From assembly GCA_934636655.1 (NCBI GenBank), contig CAKUAS010000013.1, forward strand, positions 1 to 60,505: 60,505 bases of DNA, given 5' to 3'. Source of the stretch: an uncultured Oscillospiraceae bacterium (GTDB lineage Bacteria > Bacillota > Clostridia > Oscillospirales > Oscillospiraceae). Below the pieces are notes generated by a model that was not told the origin of the DNA, searched no databases, and worked only from the letters and a program-made list of their open reading frames with translations. Numbering within the stretch: the first letter of the stretch is position 1; every line of letters starts with the position of its first letter. This document shows positions 53,539-60,505 of the stretch, piece by piece. The position numbers and the translations under genes were made by a program.

Positions 53539-54027
53539 ATGAGAGACCTCATTCCATATGAGTTGGAGTATCTTTTCTCCTATGCGGCAGACTGCGATCC
53601 CAACTTTGAAGTCTATGACCCGTCCATATTCGGCGGATTCCGACTGACCGGATATATAGTCGGCGGCTGGGTCAAGGGCGACAAGATAAACGGTAAGCTC
53701 AAGCCGTTCGGCGGCGATTGGTGCCACGGCACACCCAACGGTACCCAGAATGTAAACGTCCGCGCGACTATCGAGACCGACGACGGCGCAAAGATATACA
53801 TGCCTTATCAGGGCAGAAACGATATCGGCGGCTACGAGGATGTTCTCAAATACAAGAAGTTCATTTTCCCCGAGCAGGTGCGCAATGCTATCCACTATCA
53901 GCTCGAGACCGACGATCCGCGCTATGAATGGCTCAACCACACCTTCTGCATCGGCTTCGGAGTCGCTAAATTCTCCGATCCCGTTGTAGTCCGTTATGAT
54001 GTGTACGCCGTACGCATTAAGAAGTGA
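53539..54027 (+). CDS. DUF3237 protein, first of two
   Basis: 162 residues from ATG 53539 (AAAGGAG upstream). The DUF3237 beta-barrel motif is clear: GGDWCHGTPNG, VRATIETDDGAKIYMPYQGR, then NHTFCIGFGVA near the end. The family occurs next to flavin reductases, SDRs and CoA enzymes in pathways for cyclic compounds; no biochemical activity is firmly established for it to my knowledge. The two neighbouring copies differ much, so they may form a heteromer or act on successive intermediates. Confidence 0.8.
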   Translation: MRDLIPYELEYLFSYAADCDPNFEVYDPSIFGGFRLTGYIVGGWVKGDKINGKLKPFGGDWCHGTPNGTQNVNVRATIETDDGAKIYMPYQGRNDIGGYEDVLKYKKFIFPEQVRNAIHYQLETDDPRYEWLNHTFCIGFGVAKFSDPVVVRYDVYAVRIKK

Positions 54028-54043
54028 GAAAGGAGAAGGAACA

Positions 54044-54529
54044 ATGTCAAACGATTTGAATAAGACCCGTATAGGCCATCTTTTTTCCACGGATATAGAG
54101 CTTGACAGTTGGGGCTTCTATCCCACCGTCGGCGGCGGCGTGCGCGTGAATGCGACACCAAAGGGCGGCGAAGTGTTCACCAAAAGCGAAGTTATCGGCC
54201 ACGTTGTGCCCGGCGGCGAAGTCACTCAGCTTCTGCGCTATAACGGCGTTTTTGAGCTCGACGGCCGCATAACGATAAAGCTCAACGATGGAAATCTCGT
54301 TTATGTGCCTTACACCGGCAGAGCCGATTTCTGCACCGTCGACGAGATAAAGGAGTTTGCCGCAGGCAATATAAGCAGGGGAGTAGATATCTATTTCGCA
54401 AGCCCTATTGAGTCTACAGACCCAAAGCTTGATAAGATGTTCACCTTTGCTGTCGGCCGCTTGGACGATGCAAAGCAGCCGAGGAAGCTCATGCTCGATA
54501 TATATGAGTACGAGTGCCTTCCTCTGTGA
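54044..54529 (+). CDS. DUF3237-like protein, second of two
   Basis: 161 residues from ATG 54044 (AAAGGAG upstream), 16 bases after the first copy. It shares the barrel pattern (GHVVPGGEVTQLLRYNGVFELDGRI, LNDGNLVYVPYTGRADF, FTFAVGRLDD) but lacks the GGDW of the first copy (PGGEV instead). Divergent paralogue, presumably of different specificity. Cytoplasmic. Confidence 0.7.
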   Translation: MSNDLNKTRIGHLFSTDIELDSWGFYPTVGGGVRVNATPKGGEVFTKSEVIGHVVPGGEVTQLLRYNGVFELDGRITIKLNDGNLVYVPYTGRADFCTVDEIKEFAAGNISRGVDIYFASPIESTDPKLDKMFTFAVGRLDDAKQPRKLMLDIYEYECLPL

Positions 54530-54548
54530 TAAATAAAGGAGAATACAA

Positions 54549-55307
54549 ATGATGTTTGATCTTCACGGCAGAGTTGCCGTAGTAACGGGAGCATCCAGCG
54601 GCCTCGGCAGGCAGTTTGCGCTTGCCCTGGCAGGGCAGGGAGCGGACATCGTTCTCCTTGCGCGCCGCATGGAAAAGCTCGAAGCCGTCGCACAGGAAGT
54701 CAGGGCAAAGGGCGTTAAATGCCTGCCCGTAAAGTGCGATGTCTGTGATCTTGACGATATAAAGGCAGCGGTCAAGGCGACCATAGACGAGTTCGGCAAG
54801 GTCGATATCCTCGTTAATAACGCCGGCGGCGGCCCGTTCTATCCCATAACCGAAACTCCGGATGATTTCTGGCAGCACGGTCTGGACCTTGAGCTTACCG
54901 GCGTGTTCCGCTGCATCCGCGAGTTTGGAAAAGAAATGATAAAAGCCGGTTACGGCCGAATCATAAACAACGCGTCCCTGTTCGGCCGCATCGGCACCGG
55001 TGAGATAGCTATATCGAACTACTGTGCGGTCAAGGGCGGCGTTGTAAACCTGACGCGCGAAGTTGCCTGTGAGCTGTGCAAGCACGGTATAACCTGCAAT
55101 TGTGTATGCCCCGGTTTCTTCCCGTCCGAGTCAAACAGCCCCGAGGCCATGGAGATGCTCGGCCCGTGGATCAACTCCCGTGTGCCAATGGGCAGAGCCG
55201 GCGTTGACGGCGAGCTTGACAGCACCATCATTTATCTTGCAGCCGACGAATCGTCCTATGTAAACGGCGCGATAGTCTCCTGCGACGGCGGATGGACCTG
55301 CTGCTGA
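54549..55307 (+). CDS. Short-chain dehydrogenase/reductase 1
   Basis: 252 residues. NAD(P) site TGASSGLG near residue 13, NNAGGG near 97, catalytic Tyr158 and Lys162 (YCAVK) with NNAS before, and VCPGFFPS after. Typical classical SDR, as BaiA or 3-oxoacyl reductases. It would oxidise or reduce a ring or chain hydroxyl in the pathway. The ATG follows AAAGGAG. Confidence 0.88.
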   Translation: MMFDLHGRVAVVTGASSGLGRQFALALAGQGADIVLLARRMEKLEAVAQEVRAKGVKCLPVKCDVCDLDDIKAAVKATIDEFGKVDILVNNAGGGPFYPITETPDDFWQHGLDLELTGVFRCIREFGKEMIKAGYGRIINNASLFGRIGTGEIAISNYCAVKGGVVNLTREVACELCKHGITCNCVCPGFFPSESNSPEAMEMLGPWINSRVPMGRAGVDGELDSTIIYLAADESSYVNGAIVSCDGGWTCC

Positions 55308-55352
55308 AAAATAATAAGCAACATAAACGGTATTAAATAGAAAGGAACAATT

Positions 55353-56150
55353 ATGGATCTCAAACTTAAGGATAAAGTCGTTCTTATTAACGGCGCAACC
55401 GGCGGCATAGGCAGAGCGGTGTGCTTTGCGCTTAAAGCTGAAGGTGCAAAGATCGCACTTTCAGGCCGTGATGCGGACAAAGTAAAGCAGCTCGCAGAAG
55501 AACTGGATCTCGGTCCTGACAGACTGTGGACAAACGTTGCCGACGTAACGAATGAAGCGCAGGTCAAGGCATTTATCGACGGTGCGGTCGCACACTTCGG
55601 CCACATCGACTCCGTTTTACCGAACGCGGGCTACGAAGGCAAGTGGGAGTTCAACAATCAGATGAGCAAGGAAAACTTTGATAAGGTTTTCGGAATCAAC
55701 GTTCTCGGCGTTATGTATATGCTCAAGTACGGCGGCGACGTTCTTGCACAGCAGGGCCACGGCTCGATCGTTATCACTTCCTCCATCGGCGGCGTTGTCG
55801 GCAGCCCGGGAATGGCTATTTACTGCGCATCCAAACACGCGGTTCAGGGACTTATGAAGTCCGCGGCAAGGGAACTCGGCCCCAAGGGCGTCAATGTCAA
55901 CAGCGTTAACCCCGACGGTGTCGACACCGGAATGCTTGCGCGCATCGGCGAAAACGCGCTCGGCGACGGCATGAGCGCCGAGGAAAGATACGCGGCCCTC
56001 GTTTCCGGCACATATGATAAGCGCGCCGCAACTCCCGAAGAGGTCGCATACCTCATCCTTTACTACGCATCTCCCTGGGCATCACACATATTCGGCACCA
56101 AGACTGTTATCGACGGCGCAAACGGCGACGGCGAAACTGTAAGACCGTAA
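55353..56150 (+). CDS. Short-chain dehydrogenase/reductase 2
   Basis: 265 residues. NGATGGIG near residue 12, PNAGYEG near 90, Ser in TSSIGG, catalytic Tyr157 and Lys161 (YCASK), VNPDGVDTGM. The asparagine-alanine-glycine motif has Pro before Asn, slightly unusual. Different in sequence from SDR1, so the two probably act on different positions or stereoisomers. Last gene before the 665-bp gap. Confidence 0.88.
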   Translation: MDLKLKDKVVLINGATGGIGRAVCFALKAEGAKIALSGRDADKVKQLAEELDLGPDRLWTNVADVTNEAQVKAFIDGAVAHFGHIDSVLPNAGYEGKWEFNNQMSKENFDKVFGINVLGVMYMLKYGGDVLAQQGHGSIVITSSIGGVVGSPGMAIYCASKHAVQGLMKSAARELGPKGVNVNSVNPDGVDTGMLARIGENALGDGMSAEERYAALVSGTYDKRAATPEEVAYLILYYASPWASHIFGTKTVIDGANGDGETVRP

Positions 56151-56168
56151 CAGGCTCAACTCCCGAGC

Positions 56169-56275
56169 CGACCGCAAATTTTCTTCCCCTTCCTTACCGT
56201 ATCAGTCGACGCGGCCGCAGCTTCCTTATGTCCTCCCTCCTATATTTATAATAGTAGAGCAGCTTACCGTTGCGG
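56169..56275 (+). other. Long-range inverted repeat after the SDR2 gene
   Basis: GAGCCGACCGCAA (56169-56182 region) is complementary to TTGCGGTCGGCTC near 56262-56275, enclosing about 80 bases that include a pyrimidine-rich segment. It may fold as a terminator-like or processed RNA structure. Confidence 0.4.
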
Positions 56276-56344
56276 TCGGCTCCTTGAAATAATAAATGAC
56301 GTTTGTTTCCAATGGCCGCGCCTGACTGATAATTCTTAATGAAT

Positions 56345-56376
56345 ATAACCGCTCAGAAATGAGCGGTTATGTTTTT
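56345..56376 (+). terminator. Terminator hairpin, first of two identical copies
   Basis: ATAACCGCTCA pairs with TGAGCGGTTAT around GAAA, followed by GTTTTT. Confidence 0.75.
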
Positions 56377-56577
56377 CAGCGTGTCAAAAAAGCCAATGGC
56401 TTTTTTGCACGCTTCAAATACGCCACATTTTTTGTGAAGCTTACGCTTCACGAAAAATCTCGCTGCGCTCGTCAAAAAGCCTGATGGCTCAGGCATTTTT
56501 GATGGCTATAATCCAACTTGAGGCGGGCCTTGCCCCCTCAAGCTCCCCCGCTGCGCGGTTGTATTTACTCAGCAGCA
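56376..56577 (-). repeat. Structured dispersed repeat, copy B
   Basis: Minus-strand copy of the element at 34818-35092, lacking its GC-rich insert. Hairpins in B: GCCTGA/TCAGGC, GTGAAGC/GCTTCAC and AAAAAAGCC/GGCTTTTTT, standing where copy A has GTCCG/CGGAC, GTGAAAAT/ATTTTCAC and AAAAAAGTC/GACTTTTTT. It is flanked by two identical terminator hairpins. Confidence 0.75.
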
Positions 56578-56600
56578 TAAGTTTTTTGACAGTCTCAAAA

Positions 56601-56635
56601 ATATAACCGCTCAGAAATGAGCGGTTATATTTTTA
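56601..56635 (+). terminator. Terminator hairpin, second identical copy
   Basis: The same ATAACCGCTCA-GAAA-TGAGCGGTTAT hairpin as at 56345, followed by ATTTTTA. Confidence 0.75.
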
Positions 56636-56728
56636 TATAAGTGTTTTACATAGGTTACATATCTTGTTGTTAATGTGCACAAAAATTTAGATCAATAGTG
56701 TACAACATGTCGAAAATGTACAAATAAA

Positions 56729-56757
56729 TTGAAGTTTTATGTTGCGAGTGATAATAT
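56729..56757 (+). promoter_or_regulatory. Promoter of the dehydratase operon
   Basis: TTGAAG, 17-base spacer, TAATAT. Upstream (56699-56723) two TGTACA palindromes 12 bases apart may be an operator. Confidence 0.5.
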
Positions 56758-56815
56758 AATAACATATAGACTGCGAGGGAAGTTTTGACGCAGTCAAACG
56801 AAACGGGGGAACACA

Positions 56816-58012
56816 ATGAGAGACCTGAAGCATCTTATTTATTTTGAAAGCCTCCTGCAGGAGGCGAACAACGCGCTTGTAAAACAGGCGTGTTCCGAGG
56901 GCAAGCTGGCGCTTGCCTACAACTGTTCTTACATACCTGAGCCGCTGCTCGACGTTGAGGGCTGCTTCGGCGTAAGACTGCGCGCACCGGGCTGCACGAA
57001 CCCGGACCTTGCGACCTATTATATGACAAACCGCTCATGCCCTTACTCAAAGAGCATACTCGAGCGCGCGTTTGAAGGCGGATACAATTTCATATCCGCG
57101 CTGATAGGTCAGGAATGCTGCACCACGATGAACCGCATGGAGCAGTATTTTGAGTACTGCAAGCTCATTCCCAACGAAAAATTCTTTACCGCGTGCATCG
57201 ACATGCCGATAAAGAAGGGCGACTGGTACGCCGGATATTTCCGCCGCCAGATCGAAAAGAAGATACTTGCTCCGATGAAAGAGACATACGGCGTTGATTA
57301 TTCCGAGGAAAAGCTCATGGATGCTATCGAGCGCCACAACGAGATCTGCCGCCTCATAACCGAGATCGGTAGCTACCGCAAGCTCGATAATCCGACTATC
57401 ACCGGCTACGAGTTCCACATCATCCAGCTCGTTACGCTCGTGTGCCCGAAGTACCTCATCGTCGACAAGCTGCGCGAGACGGCAGAGGAGCTCAAGACCC
57501 GTGAGCCGGACGAGAAGCCCGACTACAGAGCAAAGGTCATGCTCGTCGGCTCGGAGATCGACGATCCGGAGTTTACAAAGCTTGTCGAGATGTGCGGTGC
57601 ACGCGTCGTCGCCGACCGCTACTGCTTCGGCTCGCTGCCCGGCAGGGAGGAGATAGTCGTCGAGCCCGGCCAGCATCCGCTGGACGCGCTGGCAGAGCAC
57701 TATATGAAGATAAACGAATGTCCCCGCGCCATGGGTACGGAGAATATTATCGCCCGTAAGCAGTATCTGTACGATATCGCAAAGGAATACAAGGCCGACG
57801 GTATAATCCTTCAGAACATGAAGTTTTGCGAATACTGGGGCTATGAGCGCGCAATCGCCGCAAAGTGGCTGGCCGAGGGTCTGAACGTCCCGTCGGCGAT
57901 ACCCACCTGTCAGATAGAGCGCGACTACGCCAACGCCGCGACAGGACAGCTCCGCACGAGATTCCAGGCGTTCGTCGAATCGCTTGAGATCAAAAAGCTC
58001 CAGGCTAATTGA
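56816..58012 (+). CDS. 2-hydroxyacyl-CoA dehydratase / benzoyl-CoA reductase-type subunit (HgdB/BcrC-like)
   Basis: 398 residues. The family fold and cysteines are visible: Cys37, Cys75 in NRSCPYSKS, Cys101/102, and Cys338 in NMKFCEYWGYERA. The family end is present as CQIERDYANAATGQLRTRFQAFVESL. These enzymes hold a [4Fe-4S] cluster and use an ATP-driven activator to make a ketyl radical; they remove water from 2-hydroxyacyl-CoA or reduce aromatic CoA esters. No activator (HgdC/BadF-type) gene is in the window. GGGG precedes ATG 56816. Its partner follows directly. Confidence 0.85.
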   Translation: MRDLKHLIYFESLLQEANNALVKQACSEGKLALAYNCSYIPEPLLDVEGCFGVRLRAPGCTNPDLATYYMTNRSCPYSKSILERAFEGGYNFISALIGQECCTTMNRMEQYFEYCKLIPNEKFFTACIDMPIKKGDWYAGYFRRQIEKKILAPMKETYGVDYSEEKLMDAIERHNEICRLITEIGSYRKLDNPTITGYEFHIIQLVTLVCPKYLIVDKLRETAEELKTREPDEKPDYRAKVMLVGSEIDDPEFTKLVEMCGARVVADRYCFGSLPGREEIVVEPGQHPLDALAEHYMKINECPRAMGTENIIARKQYLYDIAKEYKADGIILQNMKFCEYWGYERAIAAKWLAEGLNVPSAIPTCQIERDYANAATGQLRTRFQAFVESLEIKKLQAN

Positions 58013-58026
58013 GGAGGGGAATAGCT

Positions 58027-59637
58027 ATGTGGAAAAGAAAAATAAGCATCAAAGAGCAGTACGGCACCCTTGAGCACTTCCTCAAAGGCGACGAGCCCTG
58101 CCATTACATAGGCCAGAGATACATTGAGGGCACGAACTTCTATGCCCGCCGCGAGTGGCGCGGAGTCAAGGACACGGCGTTTGCATTTTACAAATGGCTG
58201 TGCACATGGGTCAAGATGGCGATATTCGTCATGCACGACCCTATACGCATCGCAAAGGCGTTTTGGAAATACCGCTGGCTGTCGGCATATCTTGCCGCTC
58301 CCATGATGGTCGATAAGTGGATCGAGGGCGACCGAGGCGAGGCGCTCAGAGCTGACCTGTATGCGCTCGACTGCATGATCTCCGACTCGACCGATACCCT
58401 GTGGAAGAGCCTGCGAGCCGACCGTAGGCTCGGCGAGACCAAATGGTCTGACATTACAGTTGCATTTGACTACACTCTGCCCAAGCACATAATCTTCGGC
58501 TTCCCCGGCTATTATGCCATCAACATGCAGCAGCACGCGGCGTTCATGCTGCCGCTGATGCGCAAGCAGCTCGGCTGCTACTACGTCGATCAGGCAGTCG
58601 CCTGCGGCATCCCCGGCGATATGTGCACCCTGCCTCTTGTTGAGGTCGGCGTAGCCGTCGAAAATGAGTACCCCGATATCGGCAACTGCTGGCTGACGAC
58701 GAACAACCCCTGCGACGCGAACATGATGGACAACACCGCGATGTGGCGTGCGCTGTCCAATGACGGCAAAAAGGCCGTGCACCCGTTCACCACCCCGCTT
58801 ATGTACGATGATCCCACCACCAAGGAGCTCGGCGTTCATGAGGTCTATTCCGCGATAGAGTTCCTCGAGCAGCAGTTCGGCGTTCCGTTCAACTGGGATA
58901 CCTTCATCGAGCACATCGAGGATACTAACGAATTTAACCGCGGCTCACTCAACCGCTGGGATATCTACGCAAAGAGCGATAACGGCGCGCTCAACTCTGT
59001 CGTTCAGGGTCTGTTCCGCATCTATTTCTATCAGCAGGGCGGCACGAAGTACTTCAAGAAGGCCAATAATAAGATCAACAAGGTCTTTGAAAAGTGCGTG
59101 CGCAAGAACATCCACCCGTTCCCGCTCGCACGGCACCGTGCACTGGCCTGGTCCTGCGGCTCGACCTACTATGCTCATGGTGTCCAGTGGCTGTATAACT
59201 GCTGGGGCATCATGACCGTTATCAACATGGACTCGCTCACCGGCCACAACATCGTTGACACCACCGACCGCGAGACCATGATGAGCGACATTGCCGACTG
59301 GCACGCGAGGACACCCATGCGTACCCACACCGTCGGCGGCAACCGCCACCTCATGCAGATGTGGGAGACCGCGGAGAAGTTCAACTGCGACACTATCATC
59401 ATGTACGACGATATCGGCTGTAAGGGCATGGCCGGCGCACAGGGCCTGCTCGAGGAGGAGTTCCACAAGCACCGCGACAGATTCAATATCATCTGGATGC
59501 CGCACTCCCTCATGGACTGCCGCATAGTTCCCACGAACGAGGCGCGCAAGACCGTAAACCAGTATATGCAGAGCGTTATGCATGAAGAGCCCGTTGACCC
59601 GACCCTCGTTGATTTCGACGATGAGATGGGCTGGTAA
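58027..59637 (+). CDS. Large partner subunit of the 2-hydroxyacyl-CoA dehydratase family
   Basis: 536 residues from ATG 58027 (GAGGAGGGG upstream). About 130 N-terminal residues rich in Trp/Lys/Tyr (FAFYKWLCTWVKMAIFVMH) precede the catalytic fold, an extension unusual for the family. Then GIPGDMC (Cys200, the P-x-D-x-C pattern of HgdA/BcrB), NCWLTTNNPCDANMM, LAWSCGSTYYAHG, IIMYDDIGCKG and a C-terminal LMDCRIVPTNEARKTVNQY. The amphipathic N-terminal part and the following small membrane peptide suggest membrane association. It should form a heterodimer with the preceding gene product. Confidence 0.8.
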   Translation: MWKRKISIKEQYGTLEHFLKGDEPCHYIGQRYIEGTNFYARREWRGVKDTAFAFYKWLCTWVKMAIFVMHDPIRIAKAFWKYRWLSAYLAAPMMVDKWIEGDRGEALRADLYALDCMISDSTDTLWKSLRADRRLGETKWSDITVAFDYTLPKHIIFGFPGYYAINMQQHAAFMLPLMRKQLGCYYVDQAVACGIPGDMCTLPLVEVGVAVENEYPDIGNCWLTTNNPCDANMMDNTAMWRALSNDGKKAVHPFTTPLMYDDPTTKELGVHEVYSAIEFLEQQFGVPFNWDTFIEHIEDTNEFNRGSLNRWDIYAKSDNGALNSVVQGLFRIYFYQQGGTKYFKKANNKINKVFEKCVRKNIHPFPLARHRALAWSCGSTYYAHGVQWLYNCWGIMTVINMDSLTGHNIVDTTDRETMMSDIADWHARTPMRTHTVGGNRHLMQMWETAEKFNCDTIIMYDDIGCKGMAGAQGLLEEEFHKHRDRFNIIWMPHSLMDCRIVPTNEARKTVNQYMQSVMHEEPVDPTLVDFDDEMGW

Positions 59638-59652
59638 GAAAGGAGAAGCAGC

Positions 59653-59811
59653 ATGAAAGTTTTGGCCAAGATAATGGGCGTGAGCAGCCTTACGCTCGCA
59701 GCGCTCTTTGCAGTATACTATTTTAATCTTGATATGCGCCTCATGCGCAGCGTCATTGTGCCCTTCCTCGATAAGCATCATGACAGCGTTAAGCGCGAGC
59801 ATCTGATCTGA
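59653..59811 (+). CDS. 52-residue single-span membrane peptide
   Basis: ATG 59653 follows AAAGGAGAAGC, in line with the neighbours' spacing; TGA ends at 59811, 12 bases before the next gene. The peptide has one hydrophobic helix (IMGVSSLTLAALFAVYYF, about residues 7-24) and a basic, His-containing tail (LDKHHDSVKREHLI). No family is recognised. Its place in the dehydratase operon suggests a membrane anchor or assembly peptide for that enzyme. Confidence 0.65.
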   Translation: MKVLAKIMGVSSLTLAALFAVYYFNLDMRLMRSVIVPFLDKHHDSVKREHLI

Positions 59812-59823
59812 GGAGGCAAAACG

Positions 59824-60096
59824 ATGAGCTATACAAATCACAATATCCTCCCGAGAGCCCTCTCATATGAGGAGAAAGAAAATCGCAAAAAGGGCATTTA
59901 CGACAGCTTCGCAAACTACCTTGTCTACTGCCCGAAGTGCAAGTACGTCGTAAAGACGAATATGTACATCCAGCGCGCCGAGGCTTATATCGACGAGCTG
60001 CACGAGCACGGCACGGTCTGTCCCAAGTGCGGCGATAACGAGTGGACGCTCGGCTATCCCCTCGGAACGCTCACGGGCTTTGTTAAATTCTCATAA
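59824..60096 (+). CDS. Small zinc-ribbon protein in the dehydratase operon
   Basis: 90 residues, GAGGAGG upstream. Two CPKC knuckles (YCPKCKYVV near 37 and VCPKCGDNEW near 66) form one zinc ribbon. The end LGYPLGTLTGFVKFS is neutral. It could be an electron-transfer (rubredoxin-like spacing is only partly met) or assembly partner of the dehydratase. Its TAA stop lies within the terminal inverted repeat of the following element. Confidence 0.7.
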   Translation: MSYTNHNILPRALSYEEKENRKKGIYDSFANYLVYCPKCKYVVKTNMYIQRAEAYIDELHEHGTVCPKCGDNEWTLGYPLGTLTGFVKFS

Positions 60097-60372
60097 GCTG
60101 ACGGGAGTCGAACACCTACCGGTTTTGGCAGGCTGATTTTCACTCACACTTCGTTAAACCCCTTGAAAATACGTCAGTATTCCCTGCGGGCTTTGCCTTG
60201 CCTGAGCAAAAATCAGCTCTGACAAAACTGCAAAGCACCTGTCGGCGTCAATTTTACTGCAATAGTCGGCATTTTCGATACCGAGCTGACGCAATATATG
60301 TATCAGTAGGCGCTTCAAAGCGCCTCTGAAAAAACGTTGACAGGCGGCAGGGTCTCGGCCCCCGTCAGCTTA
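60094..60372. repeat. 279-bp element with perfect 12-bp terminal inverted repeats
   Basis: TAAGCTGACGGG (60094-60105) and CCCGTCAGCTTA (60361-60372). Inside are a long imperfect hairpin (TTTTGGCAGGCTGATTTTC-type arm at 60123-60141 against CAAAAATCAGCTCTGACAAA near 60208-60227) and a short one (AGGCGC/GCGCCT near 60308-60325). No protein is encoded. It may be a small non-autonomous mobile or structured RNA element. No clear target duplication is seen. Confidence 0.6.
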
Positions 60373-60390
60373 AGTCATAATAAACTTCAT

Positions 60391-60423
60391 CCCCCGATAT
60401 CATATAGATATCGGGGGATTTTT
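60391..60423. terminator. Terminator hairpin
   Basis: CCCCCGATATC pairs with GATATCGGGGG around ATATA, followed by ATTTTT. Confidence 0.85.
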
Positions 60424-60434
60424 GCGCCCGGTGA

Positions 60435-60505
60435 ATTATACTATCAAGTGCAACAGTAAAAAAGGAAAGAAGTTCATACGAATCTTTGGTAGAATGTAAT
60501 TACCA
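60435..60505 (+). mobile_element. Possible left end of an IS30-type insertion sequence (partial)
   Basis: ACTATCAAGTGCAACAGTAAA and the following AAAGGAAAGAAGTTC look like the outer end and leader of IS30-family elements; TGGTAGAATGTAATTACCA at the window end is an imperfect hairpin. The transposase would lie beyond the window. Weakly supported. Confidence 0.25.

Noticed and set aside
51964..54090. A 708-codon open frame on the minus strand opposite the flavin reductase
   Set aside because: It mirrors the reductase and DUF3237 codons, has no ribosome site, and its product looks like no protein family; it arises from GC-rich codon use on the plus strand.
56207..56226. Adjacent SalI and NotI sites (GTCGACGCGGCCGC), as in a cloning linker
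   Set aside because: The surrounding sequence is ordinary and lies inside a natural inverted repeat; no other vector sequence is present, so chance is likelier than contamination.

Overview
The window reads as chromosomal DNA of a Gram-positive anaerobe, most likely a gut member of the class Clostridia (Oscillospiraceae-like). The signs are strong AGGAGG-type ribosome sites, SLH surface repeats, many lipobox lipoproteins, an ECF transporter, DegV, DUF1836, an MgtE transporter and an anaerobe's set of Fe-S and CoA-radical enzymes. Gene density is high and coding DNA is GC-rich. The lineage is inferred from gene content only.

Region by region: 1-3.4 kb holds the end of an SLH protein, then a sugar-type binding lipoprotein next to a membrane-anchored LuxR regulator. 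3.5-13.5 kb is an envelope-stress-like locus (SPFH protein, zinc-ribbon proteins, TM2 protein, TPM-domain protein and lipoproteins). Its SPFH / zinc-ribbon / TPM core recurs compactly on the minus strand at 30.2-33.4 kb; both resemble Bacillus subtilis YdjI/YdjG/YdjH. 13.7-17.6 kb carries a PHP phosphatase, a mosaic tRNA-Leu-like sequence with its own promoter and terminator, and larB-larE-larC for the nickel-pincer nucleotide cofactor. 17.6-24.9 kb is a TetR/AraC-flanked block with a fused ECF transporter, a lipase-like hydrolase, a membrane protein and a ZinT-like lipoprotein; three operons share a GTTAGC-N4-GCTAAC-type palindrome. 25-30 kb holds a DUF11 protein, a TIR-membrane-LRR protein, DUF1836, DegV and an orphan acetyl-CoA-synthase-like protein. 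33.5-38 kb has ahcY, mgtE and an AEC carrier.

38.2-45.0 kb is a complete F-type ATP synthase operon in which a b-like stalk, the C-terminal part of delta and the whole alpha subunit form one 745-residue chain. A large ABC exporter and tRNA-Arg(CCT) follow.

48.3-60.1 kb looks like a catabolic island: a PucR-type regulator diverges from an operon with an MFS carrier, a BaiCD/BaiH-like Fe-S flavin reductase, two DUF3237 proteins and two SDR dehydrogenases. After a 665-bp gap comes a second operon with two 2-hydroxyacyl-CoA dehydratase/benzoyl-CoA reductase-type subunits, a 52-residue membrane peptide and a zinc-ribbon protein. Together these suggest anaerobic reductive metabolism of a cyclic or unsaturated hydroxylated compound whose identity cannot be read from the sequence.

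Two repeat families stand out. One is a three-hairpin repeat (34.8 and 56.4 kb) whose stems differ between copies but stay paired. The other is a 279-bp element with perfect 12-bp terminal inverted repeats (60.1 kb), with a short relative at 28.2 kb.
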